Source of the DNA: Candidatus Binatia bacterium
GTDB lineage: Bacteria; Desulfobacterota; Binatia; UBA1149; CAITLU01
Direction: 5' to 3'
Length of the DNA stretch: 38,366 bases
Assembly: GCA_036493895.1 (NCBI GenBank)
Contig: DASXOZ010000078.1
Coordinates: 1-38,366 of the forward strand
The notes under the pieces are model-generated. The model had not been told where the DNA came from. It did not search any database and was given only the letters and a program-made list of their open reading frames with translations. Each line of letters opens with the position of its first letter. The stretch's first letter is position 1. A program made the translations under genes and the position numbers. Shown one piece after another: positions 1 through 8,397 of this stretch.

Positions 1-172
1 AAGGAGCACCGAACAGGTGCTGCGCTATCCGAAGGAGCACCGAACAGGTGCTGCGCTATCCGAAGGAGCACCGAACAGGTGCTGCGCTATCCAAAGGAGC
101 ACCGAACAGGTGCTCCGCTATCCAAAAGGAGCACCGAACAGGTGCTCCGCTATCGAAGGAGCACCGAACAGG
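1..172. repeat. Tandem array of ~31-bp palindromic units
   Basis: Five full units start at 1, 32, 63, 94 and 126 (lengths 31, 31, 31, 32 and 30 nt), and a sixth, partial unit covers 156-172. The array begins at the first base of the window, so it probably extends upstream. Each unit contains the inverted repeat ggagcacc-gaaca-ggtgct. In units 4 and 5 the right arm reads ggtgctcc, giving a perfect 8-bp stem; units 1-3 read ggtgctgc, leaving a 6-bp stem. The spacing of about three helical turns places every palindrome on the same DNA face. There are no variable spacers. The array ends about 30 bp before the start codon of the AsmA-family gene. Its function is unknown. Confidence 0.95.
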
Positions 173-200
173 CCGGTGCCGCCGTGCGTCCAAAGCCGGC

Positions 201-2369
201 ATGGAAAGCGACTCGACCTCGCCCCCCCGATCACGCGCACACGGCCTGCTGCGATTTCTCACGTGGACTGCCTGGAGTCTGGTCGCGACGCTGGTGACGC
301 TGCTGCTCCTCGTCGTCGGCATCACGCTCGGCTGGCATCACCTCGTTCCGTACGCCGCGACGATGATTTCGAAGTCGACGGGGCGCGAATTCCGCATCGA
401 CGGCGACACCGAGCTGCGACTGTTCTCGTGGCGACCGCACCTCGTGCTGGAGAAGGTGAGCTTCGCGAACCCGCCGTGGAGCCACCAGCCGAAGATGCTC
501 GACGTCGGGCGGTTTCGCGTCTCCGTCGCTCTCAATCGCCTGCTGCAAGGGCGCTACGTGATCCCGCGAATCACGGTCGATGACGCGACGATTCACCTCG
601 AGCAGCGCGCCGACGGAACCGACAACTGGACCCTGTGGGCGACCAAGGCCGTCAAGCCGAGCAGCCGCTCCCGGGTGCCGCAGCTGCGACATCTGCGCGT
701 CTACAAGACCCACTTGACGTACACGCGCGAAGGTGCGCCGCAGTCCACGACCGACCTCGTGCTCGACAAGGCGCGCGGGGGCCTGGCCAAGGGCACGCGC
801 CTGGTGGGTGACGGCAGCTACCAGCACCATCCCGCGCGAGTCGCCATCGAGGCAGGCTCGATCGATGAGCTGAACGATCCGACTCATCCCTATCCGCTGG
901 ACATGACACTGCGTGCCGGCTCGACCAGCGCACACATCGTCGGTCACCTGACCGGAGCGGTCGACAGCGGCGGCCTGGACGTCACGATGAACATCCAGGG
1001 CGATTCCCTGGCCGATCTCTTCCCGCTCGTCGGCGTCTCGATGCCCGACTCGCCGCCGTACAAGCTCACCGGAAAGCTCGAGCACGAAGGCAAGGTGTGG
1101 CGTTTCCAAAGCTTCGAGGGACGCATGGGCGACAGCGATCTCGGCGGCGTGCTCAGCGTCGACACCGCGCCGAAGCGCCCGAAGATGACCGCGGACCTGC
1201 ATTCGAAGCTGCTCGATTTCGACGACCTCGCGGGCCTGATCGGTGCGCCTCCGCGCACCGGACCGGGTCAAACCGCGTCGCCGGAGCAGAAAGCCGAAGT
1301 GCAGGAGACCGAGGCGCAGGGACGCGTACTGCCCGACGCACCGGTGGACGTGCCGAAGCTGCAGGCGATGGACGCCGATGCACACCTGCTCGCCACGCGA
1401 GTCAACGCTCCGAACCACGTTCCGGTCGACAAGATCGATCTTCACCTCATCCTCGACAACGGCACGCTGCGCGCGGATCCCGCCTCGTTCGACGTGGCCA
1501 ATGGACAAGTGCGCATGACGGCGAGCGTCCACACCGACGGCCGGCCGCTGCGAGCGGACGTCGACATCGAGGCGCGCGAGCTCGATGCCGCCAGGATCCT
1601 CGGCCCGACACCGTTCACCGAGCACTCCGGCGGCAAGATCGGTGGCGAGGTCAAGGTGGAAATGCAGGGGGGCTCGCTGCACCAGCTGGCATCGACCGCC
1701 AACGGCCGCATCCAGTTCGCGCTGGCCGATGCGCAGGTCAGCCACCTGCTGGTCGCGCTCATCGGCCTCGACGTGCAACACGTGCTCGGAATCGCGCTGA
1801 CGGGCGACGAACCGCTGCCGGTGCGGTGCGCGGCCTTCGACCTGGCTGCGACCAACGGCAAGCTCCAGAGCAAGCTCGCCGTGATCGACACCGACAAGTC
1901 CAACATCACCATGGCTGTCGACCTCGACCTCGGCACCGAGCAGCTCGACGCCGAGATCATGCCGCACCCGCGCACCGTGAGCCTGCTCAGCCTTCGCCAG
2001 AACCTGCACGTCGGCGGACGCCTGGCCAAACTCGACTACTATCCCGACCCGCTGAAGATGGGCCGCGCGCGCGAGGCGGTGCAGAAGATCGACTTCGCGC
2101 TGGCGCCGATCATCGGACTGCTGACGCCGTTCGATGTGCCGACCCAGAAGAAGAACAACGACAACGGGTGCTCGGCGTTTCTGAGCGAGCAGTCCGAGCA
2201 GGGCCTCGTCCAGGAAGCGGGGGCAGGCGAGCCGCCGCAGCGCAAGGCAGTCGTCGCACATACTGCGCGAGCGGCGCAGGCGGCTGCGGCTTCGGGGAAA
2301 CCGGTGACGGTTTCGCAGCGGGTGGCGAAAAAGTTCGAGAAACGACAGTCCCAGCACCCGCACCGGTAA
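201..2369 (+). CDS. AsmA-family envelope protein
   Basis: This 722-residue protein has one N-terminal membrane anchor (about residues 15-45, after an Arg-containing cytoplasmic tail) followed by a large region predicted to lie in the periplasm. The stretch after the anchor (STGREFRIDGDTEL, then the FSWRPHLVLEKVSFANPPW region) is the classic AsmA N-terminal pattern. The middle (GDSLADLFPLVGVSMPDSPP and a following LGGVLSVD) and the C-terminal half with repeated amphipathic strands also fit AsmA. AsmA-like proteins are thought to be bridge-like lipid-transfer or outer-membrane homeostasis factors. I chose the ATG at 201 because the upstream reading frame runs only through the tandem repeat. No good Shine-Dalgarno is visible. 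The gene converges with sdhB, 52 bp apart. The family is well supported; the exact role is not. Confidence 0.88.
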   Translation: MESDSTSPPRSRAHGLLRFLTWTAWSLVATLVTLLLLVVGITLGWHHLVPYAATMISKSTGREFRIDGDTELRLFSWRPHLVLEKVSFANPPWSHQPKMLDVGRFRVSVALNRLLQGRYVIPRITVDDATIHLEQRADGTDNWTLWATKAVKPSSRSRVPQLRHLRVYKTHLTYTREGAPQSTTDLVLDKARGGLAKGTRLVGDGSYQHHPARVAIEAGSIDELNDPTHPYPLDMTLRAGSTSAHIVGHLTGAVDSGGLDVTMNIQGDSLADLFPLVGVSMPDSPPYKLTGKLEHEGKVWRFQSFEGRMGDSDLGGVLSVDTAPKRPKMTADLHSKLLDFDDLAGLIGAPPRTGPGQTASPEQKAEVQETEAQGRVLPDAPVDVPKLQAMDADAHLLATRVNAPNHVPVDKIDLHLILDNGTLRADPASFDVANGQVRMTASVHTDGRPLRADVDIEARELDAARILGPTPFTEHSGGKIGGEVKVEMQGGSLHQLASTANGRIQFALADAQVSHLLVALIGLDVQHVLGIALTGDEPLPVRCAAFDLAATNGKLQSKLAVIDTDKSNITMAVDLDLGTEQLDAEIMPHPRTVSLLSLRQNLHVGGRLAKLDYYPDPLKMGRAREAVQKIDFALAPIIGLLTPFDVPTQKKNNDNGCSAFLSEQSEQGLVQEAGAGEPPQRKAVVAHTARAAQAAAASGKPVTVSQRVAKKFEKRQSQHPHR

Positions 2370-2421
2370 TCGGCGATACCGCGGAAACGGCGGGCCACAA
2401 GGGCGCGTCGTGCCGGGTCGC

Positions 2422-3201
2422 TCAGTTCTTGAGCGAGGCCTTGATGTATTCGCGCTGCAGGATCTGGATGTGCCGGGTCGAAATGCCTTTCGGGCACACG
2501 GCTTCGCACTCGCCTTCGTTGCTGCAGGCGCCGAAGCCTTCGGCTTCCATCTTCTCGACCATGCGCACGACGCGGCGCGAGCGCTCGGGCTGCCCCTGCG
2601 GCAGGTACGAAAGATGCGCGACCTTGGCCCCGACGAACAGCATCGCGGCGGCGTTCCTGCACGCTGCCACGCAGGCGCCGCACCCGATGCAGGCCGCGGC
2701 GTCGAATGCCTTGTCTGCAACGTCCTTGCCGATCAGCAGCTCGTTGCCGTCGGGAGCCGCGCCGGTATTGGCCGAGACGTAGCCGCCGGCCGCGATGATG
2801 CGGTCGAACGCGCTGCGGTCGACGACCAGGTCCTTGACCACCGGGAATGCTTTGGCGCGGAACGGCTCCACGGTGATGGTCTCGCCGTCCCTGAACACCC
2901 GCATGAAGAGCTGGCACGCCGTCTTGCCGCTGCCCGGCCCGTGCGCGATGCCGTTGATCGTGCAGCCGCAGGAGCCGCAGATGCCTTCGCGGCAGTCGGA
3001 GTCGAAGGAGACCGTGTCCTCCCCTTTGGCAACGAGCTGTTCGTTCAGCACGTCGAGCATCTCGACGAACGACATGTCGGGAACCACGCCGGCCACCTTG
3101 TATTCGACGAGATGGCCAGGGGCGTGGGGGCCGCTCTGGCGCCACACGCGCACCCGCATCGTCATCGGCGGTGCGCCAGTCTTCTGCAGCGCGGCGCTCA
3201 C
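2422..3201 (-). CDS. sdhB: Succinate dehydrogenase/fumarate reductase iron-sulfur subunit
   Basis: This 259-residue subunit carries electrons from the flavoprotein SdhA to the membrane quinone site. Three cluster motifs are visible: a [2Fe-2S] set at C70, C75, C78 and C96 (CREGICGSC), a [4Fe-4S] set beginning CIGCGAC (C171, C174, C177) with C181, and further ligands C226, C232 and C236, the last in CPKGIS. I chose the GTG at 3201. It overlaps the sdhA stop in a GTGA and is preceded by AGAGGAG at 6-nt spacing, whereas the in-frame ATG at 3165 has no comparable ribosome site. It is the last gene of sdhCAB, an order and subunit type found in epsilon- and deltaproteobacteria and Bacteroidetes. 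The direction (succinate oxidation or fumarate reduction) cannot be read from sequence. Confidence 0.95.
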   Translation of the reverse strand: MSAALQKTGAPPMTMRVRVWRQSGPHAPGHLVEYKVAGVVPDMSFVEMLDVLNEQLVAKGEDTVSFDSDCREGICGSCGCTINGIAHGPGSGKTACQLFMRVFRDGETITVEPFRAKAFPVVKDLVVDRSAFDRIIAAGGYVSANTGAAPDGNELLIGKDVADKAFDAAACIGCGACVAACRNAAAMLFVGAKVAHLSYLPQGQPERSRRVVRMVEKMEAEGFGACSNEGECEAVCPKGISTRHIQILQREYIKASLKN

Positions 3202-5111
3202 TTGTAGCTCCTCTGCTTGAGCTCGATGCTCTTGAACTCGAGGTTTTCCTTGTGGAGCTCCGGCTTTTTGCCGGGTCCCTTGAACTCCCACGCGGCGACG
3301 TACGCGAAATCGGCGTCGTCGCGCAGGCACTCGCCGTCTTCGGTCTGGTACTCCTCGCGGAAATGGCAGCCGCAGGACTCCTCGCGGTCCAGGGCGTCGC
3401 GCACCATCACGTCGGCGAACTCCATGTAGTCGTCGACGCGCAGCGCGTATTCGAGCTGCTTGTTGACGTTGTCGCCGGGGCCGACGACGCGAACGTTCTG
3501 CTGGTACTCGACCCGCAGCAGGTCGACCGCTTCGAGCGCGCCGGCAAGACCGGCACGGTTGCGCGCCATCCCGACGTGGTCCCAGAGGATGCGCCCGAGA
3601 GCGCGGTGGAACTCCTTGACGCTACGGCCGCCGTTCACCGCCAGCAGGCGCGTGATGCGCTCGTCGACGGCGGACTCCGCTTCACGGAAAGCTTCGTCGT
3701 CGGTCGTGACTTTCTCGAGCTTGGTTGCGCCGAGGTAGTTCGCCAGCGTGTAGGGCACGACGAAGTACCCGTCGGCAAGGCCCTGCATCAGCGCGCTGGC
3801 GCCGAGGCGATTGGCGCCGTGATCCGAGAAATTGGCTTCGCCGAGCACGAAAAGGCCCGGCAGGTTGCTCATCAGCGAGTAGTCCACCCACAGGCCGCCC
3901 ATCGTGTAGTGCACGGCCGGGTAGATGCGCATCGGCTGGCGATACGGATCCTCTCCCGAGATGTGGTGGTACATGTCGAAGAGGTTGCCGTAACGGTCGC
4001 GGATGACTTTGTCGCCGAGGCGCTTGATGGCATCGGCGAAGTCGAGGAAGACCGCCCGGCCGGTAGCGCCGACGCCGAGCCCTTCGTCGCACACCGCCTT
4101 GGCGGCCCGCGACGCGACGTCTCGCGGGACGAGGTTTCCGAACGCGGGATAGCGGCGCTCCAGGTAATAGTCGCGCTCGGCGTCCGGGATCTCCGCGGGG
4201 TGGCGCTGGTCGCCGCCGTTCTTCGGCACCCACACGCGGCCGTCGTTGCGCAGGCTCTCGCTCATCAGCGTGAGCTTGCTCTGGTGGGTGCCGCTTTCGG
4301 GAATGCAGGTGGGATGGATCTGCGCGAAGCTCGGGTTGCCGAAGTAGGCACCGCGGCGCGCGCAGCGCCACGCCGCCGTGACGTTGCTGTTGCCGGCGTT
4401 GGTCGACAGGTAGTAGACGTTGCCGTAGCCGCCGGTGCACAGCAGCACGGCGTCGGCCGCGTAGCGCTCGTACTTGCCGCTGAGCAGGTTGCGAACGACC
4501 ACGCCGCGCGCACGGCCGTCGATCATCACGAGATCGAGCATCTCGCGCCGCGGCAGCACCTTGACGGTGCCCGCGTCAACCTGGCGCATCATCGCCTGGT
4601 AGGCGCCGATCAGCAGCTGCTGCCCGGTCTGGCCCCTGGCGTAGAACGTACGCGACACCTGCGCTCCGCCGAAAGAGCGGTTGTCGAGAAGGCCGCCGTA
4701 CTCGCGCGCGAACGGCACACCCTGGGCGACGCACTGGTCGATGATGTGCACGCTCATCTCGGCCAGGCGGTGAACGTTGCCTTCGCGGGCACGGTAGTCG
4801 CCGCCCTTGATCGTGTCGTAGAACAGCCGGTAGACCGAGTCGCCGTCGTTCTTGTAATTCTTCGCGGCGTTGATGCCGCCCTGCGCCGCGATCGAGTGCG
4901 AGCGCCTCGGGCTGTCGAGGATCGTCATCGCCAGCACGTTGTAACCGAGCTCGCCGAGGCTTGCGGCGGCCGACGCACCGGCAAGGCCGGTGCCGACGAC
5001 GATGATGTTGTACCGGCGCCGGTTGGCGGGGCTGACGAGCCACGCATGCCCCTTGTAGTCGGACCACTTGGTCTCGATCGGCCCGGAAGGAACCTTGCCG
5101 TCGAGACTCAC
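3198..5111 (-). CDS. sdhA: Succinate dehydrogenase/fumarate reductase flavoprotein subunit
   Basis: This 637-residue catalytic subunit interconverts succinate and fumarate with covalent FAD. The Rossmann dinucleotide motif GTGLAG lies at about residues 40-45, and the covalent FAD histidine is expected at about H72 in SHSIAAQGG. The capping and active-site regions (HPTCIPESG, and the late [18 protein letters not shown] stretch) are intact, and the length fits the type-B SdhA/FrdA family. The start is the GTG at 5111, which forms a GTGA overlap with the sdhC stop and has GAGGTG about 5 nt upstream; longer in-frame extension would run deep into sdhC. It is the middle gene of a translationally coupled CAB operon. 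The TCA-cycle/respiratory complex II assignment is secure. Confidence 0.96.
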   Translation of the reverse strand: MSLDGKVPSGPIETKWSDYKGHAWLVSPANRRRYNIIVVGTGLAGASAAASLGELGYNVLAMTILDSPRRSHSIAAQGGINAAKNYKNDGDSVYRLFYDTIKGGDYRAREGNVHRLAEMSVHIIDQCVAQGVPFAREYGGLLDNRSFGGAQVSRTFYARGQTGQQLLIGAYQAMMRQVDAGTVKVLPRREMLDLVMIDGRARGVVVRNLLSGKYERYAADAVLLCTGGYGNVYYLSTNAGNSNVTAAWRCARRGAYFGNPSFAQIHPTCIPESGTHQSKLTLMSESLRNDGRVWVPKNGGDQRHPAEIPDAERDYYLERRYPAFGNLVPRDVASRAAKAVCDEGLGVGATGRAVFLDFADAIKRLGDKVIRDRYGNLFDMYHHISGEDPYRQPMRIYPAVHYTMGGLWVDYSLMSNLPGLFVLGEANFSDHGANRLGASALMQGLADGYFVVPYTLANYLGATKLEKVTTDDEAFREAESAVDERITRLLAVNGGRSVKEFHRALGRILWDHVGMARNRAGLAGALEAVDLLRVEYQQNVRVVGPGDNVNKQLEYALRVDDYMEFADVMVRDALDREESCGCHFREEYQTEDGECLRDDADFAYVAAWEFKGPGKKPELHKENLEFKSIELKQRSYK

Positions 5112-5770
5112 GACGCACCTCGCAGGATCACGTACACCGGCACGGCCATGAACCCGACGGTGAGGGCCACCGCGAGCGCCTGGCCGAAGCGGCGCAGCTC
5201 GCGACTGTAGGAGACGCCGAGAGATTCGAAACCGCTGCCGAATCCGTGCCAGGCGTGGACTCCGAGAATCGGCAGCGCGACGAGGTACCACGTCGTGTAG
5301 AGCGGGCTGCGGAACACCTCGAGCACGAGACGGTAGAGGTCGCGCATCGAGCCGTCAGCGGTCGTGTAGTGGGGTCCGAACTTGAACGTCACCAGGTGCA
5401 GCGGGACGAACACCAGCATGACGATGCCGCTGAAGATCATCGTCGAGGACGCCAGGCTCTTGCGGCCCGTGGCATCCGCCTTCGTCTTCTGCTGGTACGC
5501 GATGGGGCGCGCCGCCCTGTTGCGGTGCGTGACGACGATTCCCGAGACGAGGTGGGCGACGAAGAACAGCAGCAATCCCGCTTCGGCTAGATAGAGCAGC
5601 GGATTGCTCGTCAGGTGGTAGCTGTAGGCGTTGTAGGCGTCCTTGTCGAAGATCACGAGAAGGTTGGCCAGCATGTGGGTGATGAGGAAGCCGATCAGCA
5701 GCAAGCCGGTCGCCCCCATCAGCGCCTTGCGGCCGATGTCCGTTCTCAACAGTGCGAAAAAACGCTTCAC
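5108..5770 (-). CDS. sdhC: Succinate dehydrogenase cytochrome b558 membrane subunit (type B)
   Basis: This 220-residue protein has about five transmembrane helices, as in the single-subunit, two-haem anchors of Wolinella FrdC and Bacillus SdhC. Candidate haem ligands are H32 (LITHML), H73 (VAHLVS), H125 (PLHLV) and H172 (GVHAWHGF), spaced through the helices as in that family. The start is GTG at 5770, preceded by GGAGAG at about 8-nt spacing. The C-terminus overlaps the sdhA start. As first gene of sdhCAB it probably carries the operon promoter in the AT-rich stretch at 5790-5840. The di-haem arrangement implies a transmembrane electron path to menaquinone or ubiquinone, but the quinone type is not readable here. 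Confidence 0.92.
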   Translation of the reverse strand: MKRFFALLRTDIGRKALMGATGLLLIGFLITHMLANLLVIFDKDAYNAYSYHLTSNPLLYLAEAGLLLFFVAHLVSGIVVTHRNRAARPIAYQQKTKADATGRKSLASSTMIFSGIVMLVFVPLHLVTFKFGPHYTTADGSMRDLYRLVLEVFRSPLYTTWYLVALPILGVHAWHGFGSGFESLGVSYSRELRRFGQALAVALTVGFMAVPVYVILRGAS

Positions 5771-5791
5771 AGAGCGGTCTCTCCGGCCGCT

Positions 5792-5819
5792 TATCTAGGC
5801 AAGCAGAAGAAAATGTAAA
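5792..5819 (-). promoter_or_regulatory. sdhC: Candidate promoter of sdhCAB
   Basis: Read on the minus strand, TTTACA (5814-5819) and TAGATA (5792-5797) are separated by 16 nt, in a local AT-rich patch upstream of sdhC. A start site near 5785 would leave a short leader carrying the GGAGAG ribosome site. The -10 match is modest, so this is only a candidate. Confidence 0.3.
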
Positions 5820-5919
5820 GATACATACCGCACAAGATGCGTACGGCTAATGGAACTCGGAGCGAGGCGCTAATGCCGTCGCGGTGCGTGTCCTCGAGCA
5901 CGCGGCGGGCATGGATGTT

Positions 5920-7209
5920 TCAGGCGGCGCCCGCGGGGTCGGCTTCGGTGAAAACCGGAGCGAAACCGCCGCCTGCGGTGCGGAAATTCGTCGTCTGTCC
6001 CTGGTAGAGGCGCGACGCGATCATCTGCACGGCGCCGTCGTAGACGTAGCACCGGATGTCGAGCTTGAGCGGCACCTCGCGCCCCTCGACGACCACTGTG
6101 CGCTCGCTCGGAACGACGATTCGCTGCGCGACGTAGCTCCGACCCGCGATCTCGTCCCAGACTCCGCGCGTGATTCTGTCGCCGCGGTAGGCAGCCTTGC
6201 TGCCGTAGCCGCCGGCCGGCTTGAAGAACCACCGCCTGCGGTCCTTCCACAGCTCGTCGCGATTGACGTCGGTGACGACGACGGTCTGCGGCACTCCTTC
6301 GAGCAGCGCGGCGATGGTGGCGGCATCGACGGCGAGCGCTTCGAGCCCGGCCCTGCTCGACAGCAGCGCCAGGTGCCGCTTGTCGGCATACATCGCATGC
6401 GAACGCGGGCCCGGCGTGATCACCGTGAAGCCTGCCAGGTACGCTTCGCGCAGCGCCGCGGACGAAGCCTGCTCGAAGTAGAAGTCCGTGAGGCGGTTGT
6501 AGACGAGATCGATCTGCTGCCGGTCCGCGTACAGAACACCATCGCGGCACTGCAGCGCAGAGGGATCGACGATCACGGCCGCGAGCCCGGCTCTCTCGAA
6601 CAGCTCGCGAAACATCAGGAACTCGGGATGCAGGTACTGGCGCTCGGGCTCGGCATCGACGATGGCGACGGAGCGCAGCGGGGCGCAGCCGCGCACGAGC
6701 TCCCACTCGCGGCGAAACATCGCGACGAACGCGGCCTCGGCGTCGCGAACGTCGCCCGGCGCAGCCAGCGCATCCTGGACTTCGGAACAGCATGCGCGCT
6801 GCGCCCGCGCGAGTGCCACGTTGAGCAGGGCGCCGCCGGCATTGGTGTTGATCTCGATCAGGCGCGGGCCGTCCGCGCCAAGATGGAAATCGTATCCGAG
6901 AAACGCACCCCGGGTTCCGGGGTCGAAGCGTGCGATCGGCGGCGCCAGCGCGAGCGCACGTGCCGCGAACGCGTCGCTGGCGACGACGCTCTCGACGGCG
7001 TCGATCACTGCTTCCATGCGGCGCACCTGGCTGCGCGTCAGGAAGACGGCGGTTTCCGAGAAGAGGTGGGGCTGGTCACGCAGGATCGACGCATAGAGAC
7101 CGTCGACGGCGGCGCCGGACTCGACGGCCCTGGCCAGCGCCTGCGCGTCCACCGCGACGCAGCGGCAGCTGCGGTTGAGCTGCTCGACCAGCTCGTCGCC
7201 AGGCATCAT
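5920..7209 (-). CDS. ATP-grasp-like protein of unknown function
   Basis: This 429-residue soluble protein has ATP-grasp-like features but no function I can name. The segment LIEINTNAGGALLNV (about residues 117-131) resembles the metal-binding acidic/Asn motif of ATP-grasp ligases, yet it lies N-terminal to FFKPAGGYGSKAAY (about 323-336), which resembles the nucleotide-binding Lys and glycine-rich loop. That order suggests a circularly permuted ATP-grasp fold, as in glutathionylspermidine-synthase-like and related ligase families. No signal peptide or membrane helix is seen. Two tandem ATGs open the frame (7209 and 7206), without a clear ribosome site. It lies between sdhCAB and a TPR lipoprotein on the same strand, with about 280 bp on the upstream side, so it is probably a separate unit. 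The fold call is moderate; the substrate is unknown. Confidence 0.72.
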   Translation of the reverse strand: MMPGDELVEQLNRSCRCVAVDAQALARAVESGAAVDGLYASILRDQPHLFSETAVFLTRSQVRRMEAVIDAVESVVASDAFAARALALAPPIARFDPGTRGAFLGYDFHLGADGPRLIEINTNAGGALLNVALARAQRACCSEVQDALAAPGDVRDAEAAFVAMFRREWELVRGCAPLRSVAIVDAEPERQYLHPEFLMFRELFERAGLAAVIVDPSALQCRDGVLYADRQQIDLVYNRLTDFYFEQASSAALREAYLAGFTVITPGPRSHAMYADKRHLALLSSRAGLEALAVDAATIAALLEGVPQTVVVTDVNRDELWKDRRRWFFKPAGGYGSKAAYRGDRITRGVWDEIAGRSYVAQRIVVPSERTVVVEGREVPLKLDIRCYVYDGAVQMIASRLYQGQTTNFRTAGGGFAPVFTEADPAGAA

Positions 7210-7491
7210 GCGGCGACCGTAACAGAAAAGCGGGCCCGATACAGGGCCGGAGTCGGGCCCTGCACTTGCATCGACACCGCCGCCAGACCGGAATGCAGGC
7301 TGCCGCTCGCGCCTGGTCGCAATGGCTCAGTCGGACTTCGCCGAGTACCTTTCCGCGCCGTTGGATTTCGGCGTGCTGGGCGTGCTGAAGGTGGCTCCCC
7401 GGCATTTGCCCGTCTGGCTACTGATCAGCGCCAGACAAATGCCGGTTGCTGCGACGCTCGGGTCCTCGATGGTGAGACCGTCCAGGGAAGG
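7210..7491. other. Intergenic stretch with one large imperfect inverted repeat
   Basis: This 282-bp gap separates the end of the TPR lipoprotein gene from the start of the ATP-grasp-like gene, both on the minus strand. A short plus-strand frame exists here but has no ribosome site or recognisable product. The only notable structure is the inverted repeat at 7399-7445, listed separately. Confidence 0.6.
7399..7445. repeat. Bulged 16-bp inverted repeat
   Basis: The left arm ccggcatttg-(cccg)-tctggc (7399-7418) pairs completely with the right arm gccaga-caaatgccgg (7430-7445), apart from a 4-nt bulge. The 11-nt loop contains the palindrome ctgatcag. It lies about 47 nt downstream of the TPR lipoprotein stop (minus strand). 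There is no T-tract, so it is not a classical terminator. It could be an mRNA 3' stabiliser, a Rho-associated structure or a REP-like element. Confidence 0.75.
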
Positions 7492-8277
7492 TCACGGGCG
7501 GCCGGGATTCGGCGGCGTGATCTCTCCCTGACGGTTGATCAAGCCGCCCGGAATTTGCCTGCCGGTCTCGCGCAACTGCTTGATGTACGCGAGCTCACGT
7601 GTCGCATTGGCGTCCGAGGAATCGATTCGGAGCGCTTCGCGATATTTCGCTTCGGCCTCGTCGAGACGGTTGAGCTCGGTCAGCGAAAACCCCTGGCCAC
7701 GCAGGGCATGTCCTTTCTCCTTCGCTTTCACGGCATCCGGGGCGAGGTCGGTTGCCTTCTCGGCGTCCGCGAACAGCTGCAGAGCCCGCTCGAAGTCCTT
7801 GTCCGACTGATACGTGGTGGCAAGCTCGCACAGGTACATCGAATTGCGAGGAGAAAGCATCAATGCCGATTCGAGGCTGCGTCGGGCGTCTGCGGTGCGT
7901 CCCAGCTCGAACAAAGCGTACCCTTTGAAAAAGTAAGCATCGGACCAGTACGGGTCGATGGCGGCCGCTTCGCGTCCCTGCGATGCGGCCAGCGCCATGT
8001 AGTACACCGTTTCGGCGAGGGATCGCGTACAGTACACGTTGCCGGACGAAGGATCTCCGTTCCGGTTGATCACCGTATCGAAACACCGGCGAATGGCTGC
8101 ATCCTCCCGATGCTCGGAAATGAGCCGCACACCGTTCTGGAGAAGGACTTCATCGCTCGACTTGTCGTTGCAGAGCGACATGTCGTCCGCGGGCTGCGCG
8201 CCGGTCGAAGCTCGTGCGCTACAACCGGCAGCCAGCGCGCAGCCGATCAGGATCGCGGGAAAGAAAAAGTACTTCAC
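7492..8277 (-). CDS. TPR-repeat lipoprotein
   Basis: This 261-residue protein is probably exported and lipidated. The signal peptide ends in the lipobox LAAGC, with the acylated cysteine at residue 19. The rest contains about three to four tetratricopeptide-like helical pairs (for example the YFFKGYALFELGRTADARRS region, the RALQLFADAEKATDLAP region, and the LNRLDEAEAKYREAL region). Such TPR lipoproteins usually scaffold envelope complexes (PilF-like, BamD-like), but nothing here points to a specific partner. The last residues are Pro- and Gly-rich. It lies 120 bp upstream of the 3' end of leuD on the same strand and is probably independently transcribed. Confidence 0.85.
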   Translation of the reverse strand: MKYFFFPAILIGCALAAGCSARASTGAQPADDMSLCNDKSSDEVLLQNGVRLISEHREDAAIRRCFDTVINRNGDPSSGNVYCTRSLAETVYYMALAASQGREAAAIDPYWSDAYFFKGYALFELGRTADARRSLESALMLSPRNSMYLCELATTYQSDKDFERALQLFADAEKATDLAPDAVKAKEKGHALRGQGFSLTELNRLDEAEAKYREALRIDSSDANATRELAYIKQLRETGRQIPGGLINRQGEITPPNPGRP

Positions 8278-8335
8278 CGGTCGCGTCCGAAGTCTATGTC
8301 GGTACGGCGGAACTGACGCAAGGCTGCGCGGAGCC

Positions 8336-8360
8336 GCACGCGCAGCAATCGCGCGCGTGC
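8336..8360. other. GC-rich hairpin downstream of leuCD
   Basis: Perfect 8-bp arms gcacgcgc (8336-8343) and gcgcgtgc (8353-8360) flank a 9-nt loop, 38 nt past the leuD stop in the direction of leuCD transcription. No T-tract follows on the minus strand. It may mark the end of the leuCD transcript as an intrinsic structure without a U-tail. Confidence 0.5.
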
Positions 8361-8397
8361 CCGCCGCTTCGAGGGCGCGGACGGTACGACTCCGGAC

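Noticed and set aside
1..172. CRISPR array
   Set aside because: Whole units repeat without spacers of unrelated sequence, and no cas gene is nearby.
17..583. Open frames running through the 31-bp repeats, apparently encoding repetitive peptides
   Set aside because: The unit length is not a multiple of three, so all frames stay open and rotate. The peptides are a by-product of the repeat; no ribosome site or known domain supports them.
231..2720. Long minus-strand frame opposite the AsmA gene
   Set aside because: GC-rich codon bias produces long antisense frames. The protein is Arg/Ala-rich with no domain, while the plus strand has a clear AsmA pattern.
3171..5210. Long plus-strand frame opposite sdhA
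   Set aside because: It mirrors the sdhA reading frame; the SdhA motifs and GTGA overlaps on the minus strand are decisive.
7322..7531. Possible 69-codon plus-strand gene
   Set aside because: No ribosome site, no similarity I recognise, and it runs over the inverted repeat and into the 3' end of the TPR gene.
5884..8316. 810-codon plus-strand frame opposite the ATP-grasp and TPR genes
   Set aside because: It covers two unrelated minus-strand genes and the gap between them, and carries no domain or ribosome site.
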